From Lachnospiraceae bacterium (lineage in GTDB: Bacteria > Bacillota > Clostridia > Lachnospirales > Lachnospiraceae), in assembly GCA_015057585.1 (NCBI GenBank), contig SVEF01000003.1, forward strand, positions 124,001-188,000: 64,000 nt of DNA. The letters run 5' to 3'. Shown here piece after piece: positions 15,418-24,461 of the stretch. Each line of letters opens with the position of its first letter. Positions within the stretch are counted from its first letter, which is position 1. The notes under the pieces are model-generated. The model worked only from the letters and a program-made list of their open reading frames with translations. It did not search any database and was not told where the DNA came from. Both the position numbers and the translations under genes were made by a program.

Positions 15418-18354
15418 TTAATCCGTATACTCTTCTACCAAAATATTGTCAACATAAACACTTCTTCCGCTCGGATCGTAGAAAGAAAAGTTCAGCACGC
15501 AATCCTTCTCTCCTATACTTGCCATACTCATGGTTAACTGCCATTCCTCCGGTTCCTTGCCGTCTCTCTCAAAAATAACAATGCAGAGCTGTTCCTCATA
15601 CACCATCGTTTTGCAGGTATACCAGATGTTCGGACGAAGCTTCAGCGTCATCAGCTGGGCAAACTCGGCCACTCCTTTTTGTTCCAATGCTAACGGGATC
15701 CAGTATGCCGGACGGATGTTTGTGGTATACTTTGTTCCCGTCGAATCAATTCTTAATTGGTTATATAATCCCGTATAATCTGACATTGCCCTTGGGAACA
15801 TAAAATCATACTGTGTCATATTGTTTCCGTACCGAAGTTTTTTGCCATCCTCTGACAGCCGATACACCTCCAGATTCGGGGAAGTTCCTTTTAGTTTCAG
15901 CACGTTTCCGTTTTCCGTGACAATAACCTCTGCACACTCCGGACGCGACACCTCCCAGATTCCGGCATCCAATGCTCCCTCTGCAGTATTCTCAAAATTT
16001 TCCGTCAGTATCGGCATTTTTCTGCTTGCAGGTACAACCGTTTCGTAATTCTGTGACTTTTTATTATCCTTTGTCTCTACAAACACCCGGACCTTTCCGC
16101 AAACTTCCTCCGGAAGTACAAACGAAATACTGTTCTCTGTCCACTCTGTAATCTGCTCTTCTATGGTTACAGTGGTACCGTCCTCCGTTTCCAAAACAAC
16201 CGTACCGGTTTCTCCCCCGAATCTCGTTCCGTAAATCCGGAAGGTTGCATATCCCTGTTCATATACCGTGTTCAGAATCATAGGTACAAACAGTGCTGTC
16301 TCTTCAAATTCTTTTTGCACTCCTGCTGCTTTTATCCACTGCTGTACTTCTTCCGTCAAAAATTCCACATAACCGGTTGTATCCGACTCCTTCTCAAATA
16401 TGTGATTTCCCTGTGATATATTTCCGTCCGGAACACGCATGAAGATACCATACGATGCAACCAGAACATTATTTAAAACGGTATATCCCGTTGTTTGCTC
16501 GTCCATATAAATTCCGTGCGAAGAATAATCGGCGCCCTTCGGAAGTAAATTATCATGAATATAATTTCCTGCCATAAGCGAGCCCGGTTCCTGATTCGAC
16601 AAGGTGTAAATGCCCCCACCGTCACAAAGCAGACGGTTCACCTGATATACCTCATTTCTCAGAATCCGATTGTATTCCATCGGATTTTCTTTATTTGTCC
16701 ATCCATACCCAACCGAAATTCCGGTATACGGACAGTCATAAACCGTATTATTCGCTATCGTAATTCCCTTTACATACCCTGCTGCAATTCCCACAGAACC
16801 TTCATACTGCATTCCGATATTCCGTACAATATTATTGAGAATCCTGTCACCGGTGCATACTTCCCGGACCTCCTGAGGCTGATAAGGTGTATGATAATCG
16901 GTATTTTCATCCACTGTGAACTTTCCAATTTCAATTCCGTTTCCTGCAATCTGCTCCACCACATTTCCAATGAGCGTAACCTCCTGCGTGCCGGATTCCA
17001 AAAGAATTCCCGCACCGCCCATAAAGCGTACCAGATTGTCCTCAAACCGGACTTGAGCTGCGTTCTTCACAGTAATACCGGCAGGTGCATGAAATACACC
17101 AACATCATTCCTTGCAAATACTGAATAATTCACATACTGCCCTGCCTGGGCATTCACAAGTCCTTCCTCACTTGGACGCATCCAGGTAGAATGTTCAAAC
17201 GTAATTCCTTTGATGGACAGATTGCAGACCGGATTATCCAAGGTGCCCTCGATTCGCACCAGTTCTTCCAGTACCGGAACCACTGCTGATACCGTTGTCA
17301 TATCCGTACCAACAGCCGCTTTATAATACAGCGTATTTGTCTCTGTATCCAAATACCATTCTCCGGCCTCGTCTATGTACTGATATGCATTCTCATAATA
17401 GAACACATAATGAGGTCCGCCTGTATAATTATCCAGGTTAGGATGCAAACGGTTAAAAACCCTTGCTGCCTCCGGTTCTTTTATCATAAGCCGGAAGCAT
17501 TCCCCCCGATATCCCGGTTCTGTTCCCGTGTGACTATGAGTATTTTTCCGGCAGTCATACGAGCCGATTCTTTCAATAGAATCAATTCTTAGAATATTTT
17601 CACACCAAGCAGTGAAAATATGCAATTCCACCTGCTCCAAACCTTTCATCTCTTCAGAAAGCCACTCGCTGACCGGAACAATCACGCAGCCGCCTTCGGC
17701 TTTTGCCTGCGCAGATGCATCATCCCAATTCTCCCAGCTTTCCGGAATTACATTTCCGTCAGCATCCAACCTCTCTGCTCCCTGAATCCGCAGTGAGGAA
17801 TCAAACTTTCCCGGATGTCCGGTTCTTGCCCGTACCGCTGGTTCTCCGTTCACATATAACTGCCGGAACCCAAGTCCTTCCGGAACTGAAATCCGATATA
17901 TATTCTTTGCCTCATCATATAACTCCCATGTTCCTTCCAGCTTTCTTCCGCCGCTAATACATGGTGTGGCATTCTCATCTGCCTCGTAACGTACCAAGTA
18001 TCCATTTGTGCCGGAATCCCCCGGTTCAAATGTCAGTGTCTCGTCCAAATAATAAATTCCATCCATCAGATACACAACAATGTCCTTCGTCATGTTCTTA
18101 TTTTCTTTTGCCACTTCTTCCTTTGCACGCTTCAATGTCTGAAACGGCATTTCTTTCGTTCCGGCATTTTGGTCATTTCCGTTTGGCGACACATAAATGA
18201 CTCCCTTTTCCCGCACTACGTTCTCCTCCTTTCCCTGTTCCGTTGGCTTTGGTGTTATGTTTTCTTCTTGCTTTTCTTTTGCACACCCTGCCAACAATAA
18301 CAATCCTGCCACTAAAATATACAACCACCTGTTTCCGCTGCGCCTCTTATTCAT
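15418..18354 (-). CDS. GH141-like right-handed beta-helix lipoprotein
   Basis: A 978-residue surface lipoprotein with lipobox LAGC (Cys24). After the signal region, VSPNGNDQNAGTKEMPFQTL and the following block match the start of GH141-like parallel beta-helix enzymes. A long repeat region rich in N, G, I and V follows (for example GGAGILLESGTQEVTLIGN). An IPT/TIG-like beta-sandwich lies at about 690-770, and a C-terminal jelly-roll/LamG-like domain fills about the last 190 residues. GH141 members described so far include an alpha-L-fucosidase acting on rhamnogalacturonan II and a xylanase, so a plant cell-wall target is likely but not proven. AAGGAGG precedes the start. It is divergent from an AraC regulator and followed by a GH4 gene. 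Confidence 0.78.
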   Translation of the reverse strand: MNKRRSGNRWLYILVAGLLLLAGCAKEKQEENITPKPTEQGKEENVVREKGVIYVSPNGNDQNAGTKEMPFQTLKRAKEEVAKENKNMTKDIVVYLMDGIYYLDETLTFEPGDSGTNGYLVRYEADENATPCISGGRKLEGTWELYDEAKNIYRISVPEGLGFRQLYVNGEPAVRARTGHPGKFDSSLRIQGAERLDADGNVIPESWENWDDASAQAKAEGGCVIVPVSEWLSEEMKGLEQVELHIFTAWCENILRIDSIERIGSYDCRKNTHSHTGTEPGYRGECFRLMIKEPEAARVFNRLHPNLDNYTGGPHYVFYYENAYQYIDEAGEWYLDTETNTLYYKAAVGTDMTTVSAVVPVLEELVRIEGTLDNPVCNLSIKGITFEHSTWMRPSEEGLVNAQAGQYVNYSVFARNDVGVFHAPAGITVKNAAQVRFEDNLVRFMGGAGILLESGTQEVTLIGNVVEQIAGNGIEIGKFTVDENTDYHTPYQPQEVREVCTGDRILNNIVRNIGMQYEGSVGIAAGYVKGITIANNTVYDCPYTGISVGYGWTNKENPMEYNRILRNEVYQVNRLLCDGGGIYTLSNQEPGSLMAGNYIHDNLLPKGADYSSHGIYMDEQTTGYTVLNNVLVASYGIFMRVPDGNISQGNHIFEKESDTTGYVEFLTEEVQQWIKAAGVQKEFEETALFVPMILNTVYEQGYATFRIYGTRFGGETGTVVLETEDGTTVTIEEQITEWTENSISFVLPEEVCGKVRVFVETKDNKKSQNYETVVPASRKMPILTENFENTAEGALDAGIWEVSRPECAEVIVTENGNVLKLKGTSPNLEVYRLSEDGKKLRYGNNMTQYDFMFPRAMSDYTGLYNQLRIDSTGTKYTTNIRPAYWIPLALEQKGVAEFAQLMTLKLRPNIWYTCKTMVYEEQLCIVIFERDGKEPEEWQLTMSMASIGEKDCVLNFSFYDPSGRSVYVDNILVEEYTD

Positions 18355-18383
18355 TTTTTCCTCCTTTTGGTATTTATTTTCCG

Positions 18384-18412
18384 TTGCAGTACTTATAAAA
18401 GCATGCTATTAT
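18384..18412 (+). promoter_or_regulatory. Sigma-A-type promoter of the AraC gene
   Basis: TTGCAG, a 17-bp spacer and TATTAT, about 70 bp before the chosen start codon at 18481. It overlaps the region upstream of the GH141-like gene, so the two divergent promoters are close. Confidence 0.6.
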
Positions 18413-18480
18413 ACTCTTATATTATCAGTACATTCTTCACTCTGATAGACGAATATTTTTGTAAAAGGGGTAATTTTTTG

Positions 18481-19332
18481 ATGTTTGACCATTTAGGTAG
18501 TTACGGATTTCTCTTTTTAGACGATATCGCAAACGCTCCCATACAATTACGCAGTACCGGTGTAGAAGCACGGGATTCCGAATCCTATTATTACGACAAT
18601 ACCGACCGGGAGTTTCTCTACATCTTTCAATATACCTTATCCGGAGTCGGCTATTACTGGGATGGAAAGAAATTACATGAATTGCACCCCGGCCAGGCTT
18701 TTTTTGCAAAAAGCCCCAGCCCTTCTGCCTATTATTATAAAGAGAACGGAAGTCCATGGAAATTCGCCTTTGCCACATTCCGCGGAAACTCCATGGAAGA
18801 CTACTACCAAAAAATCGTACAGGAGCGCACCGATGTATTCACACTTTCTCCTAACTGTTCCACCATTCGTTCCTTAAGCAGAATTCACTCTCTGGCCCAC
18901 CGTCAGGAAATTACCAATCCTTTTTTAGCAACTTCCCTTGCTGTGGAACTTCTCATGAATTTGTGTATAGAAAACACCACTTCAGAATACCCTCCTCTTG
19001 TACGTCATGCCATTCATATTATGGAAAATGAGTTTTCTACATTAAATGGCGTTGAAGAAGTGGCAGCCCGCCTTCACATTTCCCAGAGTCACCTGTGCCG
19101 GGAATTTTCCTCACAAACCGGCATAACACCTATTGTCTATCTTACAAAAACACGCCTTCAACACAGTGCAAACCAGTTGTTAAAGACTTCCTCCAAAATT
19201 GACGATATTGCTCTCGCCTCCGGTTTTTCCAACGGAAACTATTTTGCCAAAGTATTCAAAAAATACATCGGCTGCAGTCCAAAAGAATTTCGGAACTCTC
19301 CGGAAATCAGTTGGGATAATATTACCTTATAA
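18481..19332 (+). CDS. AraC-family transcriptional regulator
   Basis: A 283-residue regulator with an N-terminal cupin-like sensor (LHPGQAFFAKSPSPSAYY) and a C-terminal AraC DNA-binding domain (about 180-275). The two helix-turn-helix blocks read VAARLHISQSHLCREFSSQT and IALASGFSNGNYFAKVFKKY. The start at 18481 follows AAAGGGG; the longer frame from 18367 would overlap the promoter and has no ribosome site. It is divergent from the GH141-like gene across about 125 bp, the usual layout for a polysaccharide-responsive activator of its neighbour. The sensed sugar is unknown. Confidence 0.88.
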   Translation: MFDHLGSYGFLFLDDIANAPIQLRSTGVEARDSESYYYDNTDREFLYIFQYTLSGVGYYWDGKKLHELHPGQAFFAKSPSPSAYYYKENGSPWKFAFATFRGNSMEDYYQKIVQERTDVFTLSPNCSTIRSLSRIHSLAHRQEITNPFLATSLAVELLMNLCIENTTSEYPPLVRHAIHIMENEFSTLNGVEEVAARLHISQSHLCREFSSQTGITPIVYLTKTRLQHSANQLLKTSSKIDDIALASGFSNGNYFAKVFKKYIGCSPKEFRNSPEISWDNITL

Positions 19333-19340
19333 AACAAAGA

Positions 19341-19367
19341 GACCGGGGAATAAAATATTCTCCGGTC
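19341..19367. terminator. Inverted repeat between convergent genes, probable terminator
   Basis: GACCGGGGAATA pairs with TATTCTCCGGTC around an AAA loop, with one mismatch. T-runs are weak on both sides, so termination may be inefficient. Confidence 0.6.
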
Positions 19368-19381
19368 CGATTTACGATAAT

Positions 19382-19786
19382 TTAATTTGACAGTTCCTCT
19401 GTCAGTGCCAGAATCTGCGGTGCAATCTTCTCTCTCTGCTCTTCCACTTTCTTCTTGTATAACGGATATGCAGCTCCAATCGGCACCATGCCGAGCAAAC
19501 CTAATACAATTCCTCCCGCAATAGCCAAAGGGGTTCCGATTGTCATTACCATGCTCATTCCGCCACCTAAAATCAATGCACCCAAAATTCCGACTACTAA
19601 AGCATGTATCGTTCCGACCTTTTCCACACTCTGGTCCAGTCTTCTCAAGGTTTCCATCTTATCCTCTTCCTTCGGAAGATACTTCTTTTTAATTGCTTCA
19701 ATTTCCTCCTGCTTCTTCGCAGAATACGCATACTCAAACTTTGTTTCATTCCCATTCTGAAATGCCTTCTTTAAAAATTCTCCCAT
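19382..19786 (-). CDS. Small two-helix membrane protein, paralogue of the gene at 23021-23422
   Basis: A 134-residue protein of unknown function. The N-terminal roughly 50 residues are charged and hydrophilic (FEYAYSAKKQEEIEAIKKKY then EDKMETLRRLDQ). Two transmembrane helices follow, and the C-terminus is Lys/Glu-rich (EEQREKIAPQILALTEEL). Its architecture and many residues match the protein at 23021-23422 (YSAKxQEEI, KYLPK, EDKMETLRRLD, REKIAPQIL), so the two are paralogues. It stands alone between an AraC gene and a GH4 gene, convergent with the former. The other copy sits in a two-component/cardiolipin synthase operon, which suggests an envelope role. No function is known to me. Confidence 0.75.
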   Translation of the reverse strand: MGEFLKKAFQNGNETKFEYAYSAKKQEEIEAIKKKYLPKEEDKMETLRRLDQSVEKVGTIHALVVGILGALILGGGMSMVMTIGTPLAIAGGIVLGLLGMVPIGAAYPLYKKKVEEQREKIAPQILALTEELSN

Positions 19787-19962
19787 TGTTTTTTACCTAA
19801 CCTTTCTTATTTATTTGTTTTCTTATTTTGTTTGTTTTTGTGTTTCATCTTATGTACCCATTTTACCAATGGATTATTGCCGAATTGTTCGCGAAATGTT
19901 TACGAAATATTAAAAATGCGGTATATTTAAGAAAAAACAAAAAATACGGAGGGGAATTTTGC

Positions 19963-21372
19963 ATGGACTATAAAAATAACAAAGTCAAAAACATAAAAAT
20001 AGCCTACATCGGTGGCGGTTCCAGAGGCTGGGCCTGGGGGCTGATGAGTGATTTGGCTTCTTGTGATGATATCAGCGGAGATGTGGCACTCTATGACATC
20101 GATTTTGAAGCAGCGACTCACAACGAAACTATCGGTAATCAATTTAACACTGCCGAAGGTGCAAAATCCGCTTGGAATTACAAGGCAGTAAAGGCCATAG
20201 AAGAGGCACTCACCGGAGCCAACTTTGTTATCATTTCTATTCTCCCGGGCACATTTAATGAAATGGAGTCGGATGTTCATGCCCCGGAAAACTACGGCAT
20301 TTACCAGTCCGTTGGCGACACCTCCGGTCCGGGCGGCATTCTGCGCGCCATGCGTACCGTACCGATGTTTGAATACTTCGCAGAAAAAATCAAAGAAGTA
20401 TGCCCGGATGCCTGGGTCATTAACTACACCAATCCTATGACCCTATGCGTCAGAACTCTCTACCGTGTTTTTCCGGAAATCAAAGCTTTCGGCTGCTGTC
20501 ACGAAGTATTCGGCACGCAGAAGTTCCTTGCCCATATGGTGAAGGAGACCTTTGGTGTAACCGAAGTTGACCGCCATGAAATCAAGGTAAATCCATTGGC
20601 TGTCAATCACTTCACCTGGTTAACCTCTGCCACCTGGCATGGTATTGATTTATTTCCTTATTACAGCGAGTTTTGTGAAAAACATAAAGACGGCTACCGT
20701 CCGGAAGGAAAGGGTGTCGATGACAACTGGATGAACAACTTCTTTGAAAGTGCAGAAAAAGTAAAAATGGATTTGTTCCGCCGCTTTGGCTATATCGCAG
20801 CCGCCGGCGACCGCCATTTGGCTGAATTTTGTGAAGGAAAATGGTATTTAGAAAGTCCTGAACGTGTCAGAGAAATGTGCTTTCGCCTGACTCCCGTTTC
20901 CTGGCGGAAGGAAGATTTGCAAAACCGATTAAACAAAAGTAAACGTTTAAGAACCGGCGAAGAAAAAGTACAGTTAAAAGGGACCGGCGAAGAAGGAGTC
21001 AACCAAATCCGTGCACTGCTCGGCTTATGTGAGTTGATTACCAATGTAAATCTTCCAAATAAAGGACAGATTCCGAACCTTCCGCTCGGTGCAGTTGTGG
21101 AAACCAATGCCACTTTCCGGGGCGGCAGTTTACACCCGGTCTTTGCAGGTCCGGTTCCGGCAGAAATTTATCCTCTTGTTTCCAGAGTCTGTGCAGAGCA
21201 GGAACTGATTAACGAAGGAATTGCAAAACGCGACATAAACAAGATTTTCTGCGCCTTTGCCAATGACCCTCTGGTTACCTGCGGTATCGAAAATGCCAAA
21301 AAGCTTTTTCTTGAAATGTGCGAAAACACGAAGGAATACCTTACTATGTATGACTTAGGTCAGCTAAACTAA
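19963..21372 (+). CDS. Glycoside hydrolase family 4, alpha-galacturonidase (LplD)-like
   Basis: A 469-residue GH4 enzyme. The NAD loop is YIGGGSRGWAWGLMSDL, the substrate motif INYTNPMTL and the metal-binding pair C179-H180 (GCCHEVF). The GDTSGPGGILRAMRTVP block is characteristic of the subgroup containing Bacillus LplD, which has been characterised as an alpha-galacturonidase. Such an enzyme would release galacturonate from small pectic oligosaccharides in the cytoplasm, feeding uronate catabolism such as uxuAB at the window start. I use the ATG at 19963, preceded by GGAGGGG; the longer frame from 19828 has no ribosome site. It is a single gene with its own terminator. Compared with the first GH4 gene it is clearly a different subfamily. 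Confidence 0.83.
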   Translation: MDYKNNKVKNIKIAYIGGGSRGWAWGLMSDLASCDDISGDVALYDIDFEAATHNETIGNQFNTAEGAKSAWNYKAVKAIEEALTGANFVIISILPGTFNEMESDVHAPENYGIYQSVGDTSGPGGILRAMRTVPMFEYFAEKIKEVCPDAWVINYTNPMTLCVRTLYRVFPEIKAFGCCHEVFGTQKFLAHMVKETFGVTEVDRHEIKVNPLAVNHFTWLTSATWHGIDLFPYYSEFCEKHKDGYRPEGKGVDDNWMNNFFESAEKVKMDLFRRFGYIAAAGDRHLAEFCEGKWYLESPERVREMCFRLTPVSWRKEDLQNRLNKSKRLRTGEEKVQLKGTGEEGVNQIRALLGLCELITNVNLPNKGQIPNLPLGAVVETNATFRGGSLHPVFAGPVPAEIYPLVSRVCAEQELINEGIAKRDINKIFCAFANDPLVTCGIENAKKLFLEMCENTKEYLTMYDLGQLN

Positions 21373-21387
21373 AACTGAATCAAACAA

Positions 21388-21417
21388 AAAGGGCGACCAT
21401 CCTAAGAGCCGCCCTTT
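21388..21417 (+). terminator. Terminator of the LplD-like gene (bidirectional)
   Basis: AAAGGGCG and CGCCCTTT form the stem, preceded by AA and followed by CTTTCTCTTT. It lies between convergent genes. Confidence 0.85.
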
Positions 21418-21425
21418 CTTTCTCT

Positions 21426-23000
21426 TTATAACATCGGAGATAACGCACGTACCAACGCACGGATAAAACGATTTAACAAAGTCTCGTTAAACGGATTCTC
21501 CGTCATGTCAATAGACCTTGCCATCGTATCCTCAAAGTCTGCCTTAATGTCTTGAATCACTTCGTGCTGATACATCCAGACCCCATTCTCGAAATGATGT
21601 ACAAGACTACGGTAATCTAAGTTAATCGTCCCGACAATCGCATACTTGTCATCCGACATATATACCTTTGCATGTACAAAGCCCGGTTCAAACTCATATA
21701 CCTTAACGCCTGCATCCATCAGACGCTTGTAATGGCTCCTTGTCATGACAAAGACAATTTTCTTATCCGGAATGTGCGGTGTCACCAGACGCACATCCAC
21801 ACCACGCATCGCCGCATTCTCCATTGCCTGACAAAGTTCATTGTCAATAATCAGATACGGACTCATCATGTACACATAATCCTGTGCATGGTTTAACATG
21901 TGCATAATCATCGTCTTGCCGACATTATGTTTAAAAATCGGTCCCGGTCCGTCGCCAAAAGGCACCACATAGCCGTCGTTTTCTACCGAGTGACCGTTCC
22001 AGAAATACGGTGCAAATGCCGGCACCGGTGTTTTGACATTGAGTTCATAGTCTGCCAGGAAAATCGAAGTCAGCTGTGTCACTGCTTCGCCCTCTAAACG
22101 GATACCGACATCCTTCCAAAGACCATACATCACCTTTTCGTTGATATACTCATCTGCAATATTGACACCACCGGTAAATCCGACTCTTCCATCAATGACC
22201 GTAATCTTTCTGTGGCTACGGTTATTGAATTCATTGTCCGCCTGCCCCTTCAGACGCGAGAAACACTTTGCGTTAATTCCATAGTTTTCCAAAGTCTTAT
22301 AATAGTTGCCCGGCAATGTACACATACAGCCAATGTCGTCATACAGCACACGGACCTCCACACCGTTTGCTGCCTTTTCTTTTAATACTTCTAAGATGCT
22401 GTCCCAAAAAATACCTTCTTCAATAATAAAGTACTCCATGAAAATGAACTTCTCGGCAGTCTTTAAATCCTCAAGCATTGCCGCATACAAGTCCTCACCC
22501 ATCGGATAATATTTCATCTGCGTATTCCGGTACACATGCGTATTAGCCATCCTGCACAAATGATTGGCCTGGGAATACGCCAGTTTATCTTCCTTCTTTA
22601 ACTGCTCCAGCACCGTCCCATCCGGTGTATGTACCTGCTGGTTGCCGATGGTAGCAATACGCTTGATTTGTTTTTTGGAAAGCTTTCTGTCATAAAACAT
22701 AAAATAAATCATAAATCCGGCCACCGGAACAACCAGAACAAATAACAACCACGGAATTTTGTAATCCGGATTTTCCTCGGAATTTATAATCTTTAATACA
22801 CAGAAAATTTCCGTTGCCCACATGGCCAGATAAAAGTACGGAATATACAATGCGCACAAAATTACAATAGCGATAACTGCCGCCGTTTCCAAAAGAATTA
22901 AGAGCATCGCAAGGATAAATCTCACCGGAATATGCTGAATCTCTTTTTCCGTCACCTTTTCTTTGCCCCATAAATTATATATTTTCACTGTCTTCTTCAT
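21426..23000 (-). CDS. cls: Cardiolipin synthase, phospholipase D superfamily
   Basis: A 524-residue membrane enzyme that joins two phosphatidylglycerol molecules to make cardiolipin and glycerol. Two N-terminal transmembrane helices lie at about 27-85, each of the usual Cls length. Two HKD motifs follow: HRKITVIDGRVGFTGG near the middle and HAKVYMSDDKYAIVGTINLD in the last quarter. The length matches bacterial Cls. It is the last gene of a leftward operon: response regulator, histidine kinase, membrane protein, small membrane protein, cls. This arrangement implies that membrane lipid composition is part of the response of that two-component system. Confidence 0.93.
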   Translation of the reverse strand: MKKTVKIYNLWGKEKVTEKEIQHIPVRFILAMLLILLETAAVIAIVILCALYIPYFYLAMWATEIFCVLKIINSEENPDYKIPWLLFVLVVPVAGFMIYFMFYDRKLSKKQIKRIATIGNQQVHTPDGTVLEQLKKEDKLAYSQANHLCRMANTHVYRNTQMKYYPMGEDLYAAMLEDLKTAEKFIFMEYFIIEEGIFWDSILEVLKEKAANGVEVRVLYDDIGCMCTLPGNYYKTLENYGINAKCFSRLKGQADNEFNNRSHRKITVIDGRVGFTGGVNIADEYINEKVMYGLWKDVGIRLEGEAVTQLTSIFLADYELNVKTPVPAFAPYFWNGHSVENDGYVVPFGDGPGPIFKHNVGKTMIMHMLNHAQDYVYMMSPYLIIDNELCQAMENAAMRGVDVRLVTPHIPDKKIVFVMTRSHYKRLMDAGVKVYEFEPGFVHAKVYMSDDKYAIVGTINLDYRSLVHHFENGVWMYQHEVIQDIKADFEDTMARSIDMTENPFNETLLNRFIRALVRALSPML

Positions 23001-23020
23001 GATAAGCCTCCTGGTAAGTC

Positions 23021-23422
23021 CTACTGTTTCCCGCCCAGTTCCTCTGTCAATTTCAAAATCTGCGGTGCAATCTTTTCCCTTTGCGCCTTTGTAATCTTTT
23101 TATATGCCGGATAAGCAAGCGCCATCAGGAAAATCCCGAAGATGCCAAGCAATATCCCCATAACATAACATAAAATCACCGGCACTCCTGCCGGAAGTAC
23201 CATTGCAAGGCTCATACCACTGCCAAATATCAGAATACCGATGACGCCAAGTGTCAATGCCGCAATCATTCCGGGACGTTCTGCCTGTCGGTCCAGCCTC
23301 CGCAGAGTTTCCATCTTATCCTCCGGCTGCTCCTGCTTTGGGAGGTATTTTTGCTTAATCGCATCAATCTCTTCCTGCTGCTTTGCCGAATACTTATATT
23401 CAAACGTCTTTTTTTCTTCCAT
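23021..23422 (-). CDS. Small two-helix membrane protein, paralogue of the gene at 19382-19786
   Basis: A 133-residue protein of unknown function. It has a charged N-terminus (FEYKYSAKQQEEIDAIKQKY), the EDKMETLRRLDRQ segment, two transmembrane helices and a C-terminal KAQREKIAPQILKLTEEL tail. It is close to the copy at 19382-19786 and keeps the same layout. Its ATG directly abuts the stop codon of the upstream membrane-protein gene, and cls begins 20 nt downstream, so it is embedded in the two-component operon and probably translated by coupling. A helper of membrane homeostasis is a guess from context only. Confidence 0.78.
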   Translation of the reverse strand: MEEKKTFEYKYSAKQQEEIDAIKQKYLPKQEQPEDKMETLRRLDRQAERPGMIAALTLGVIGILIFGSGMSLAMVLPAGVPVILCYVMGILLGIFGIFLMALAYPAYKKITKAQREKIAPQILKLTEELGGKQ

Positions 23423-24442
23423 CTATTCTTCCATTCCTTTCAGTTCACGGTTTGCCCTATGTACCATCCACACCGCAAGACCAAAAATCAGCAGACAGAC
23501 TACAGAGCCTGTCATTGCATTCATAATCTGTGCAAAGGTCTCCTGCCCATCTCCAAACTGCGTTAACATCGCTGTCTGTGTTGCCAGAATGGACATCAGT
23601 GCACATGCAAAGGACAGCATTTTTGCCGCCGCCAGAATCGGCGTCTCCAATTTCCGGTGCTTTGCCATATTCCGCACCGCAATTCCGATACAGTAAAACG
23701 AATACCCGGCAAATGCATAAATCAAAAAGCCCGGATATTCATAGGATTCATTCGACCAAATGAGCTGTCCCACCAAAATGGTAACTGCAATATTTAATAA
23801 AAACATCAAGATTCCGCAGAACCGGTAGCTCCGCAGCCCAAACAACCGCTGTTCTCTTTCATTTTCATGCTGCGCGTTGTCGCGATAATGTTTCACCAGT
23901 GCAAACCGCATCGCGCTTAAAATAATATAGTAGATTGCCAAAGCCCCCAGCCAGGTCGAATGATAATAGATTCCGGCTGCCATTTTAAACACTGCATAAA
24001 AGAAGCTCACACCAAGCCCGGCATACATCGAAATTTCCGCCCGCAATACGGCATCCGTTAAATACCTGCCGCTATACCGGTTCGCATACAGCCCTCTCTT
24101 TGCTCTGCCAAACACCCCGGGCAGTTTCACACACACTACCGCCAAAGTATAGGCAGAAACAAAATAGCCGAAATATGAAATGTACGGATTTGCTCCCGGC
24201 AGTAAAAAGGCATAAAGCAACAACGCAGCAGATATCACTACCAAAACTACCGCAATACTCCAATGTACAAAAAACAGTTTCTTGGCCGGCCCTGCCAGAT
24301 ATTTCATCCAACTATGCGCACACCATCTGCCAAAAGCCGCAAAAAAACGTCCTGTAGCAAAACACGCCTTCTTTGTTCCGTTCCATAGGATTCTGCATAC
24401 GCTGCAGACTTTCTCCCATGCTGCTTTCCATCTCTCTTTCAT
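23423..24442 (-). CDS. Polytopic membrane protein of unknown function in a two-component/cls operon
   Basis: A 339-residue protein with about eight hydrophobic helices and short charged loops. A basic N-terminal region of about 50 residues contains KERWKAAWEKV and FGRWCAHSWMKYL. I do not recognise a named family. I chose the ATG at 24442, just past the kinase stop codon with GGGG upstream; the open frame extends to 24523 but would overlap the kinase. The gene sits between the histidine kinase and the small membrane protein with essentially no spacing, so it is likely to be a sensor accessory or effector of that system. Confidence 0.7.
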   Translation of the reverse strand: MKERWKAAWEKVCSVCRILWNGTKKACFATGRFFAAFGRWCAHSWMKYLAGPAKKLFFVHWSIAVVLVVISAALLLYAFLLPGANPYISYFGYFVSAYTLAVVCVKLPGVFGRAKRGLYANRYSGRYLTDAVLRAEISMYAGLGVSFFYAVFKMAAGIYYHSTWLGALAIYYIILSAMRFALVKHYRDNAQHENEREQRLFGLRSYRFCGILMFLLNIAVTILVGQLIWSNESYEYPGFLIYAFAGYSFYCIGIAVRNMAKHRKLETPILAAAKMLSFACALMSILATQTAMLTQFGDGQETFAQIMNAMTGSVVCLLIFGLAVWMVHRANRELKGMEE

Positions 24443-24461
24443 AGGTCCCCGTAACTCCCTT

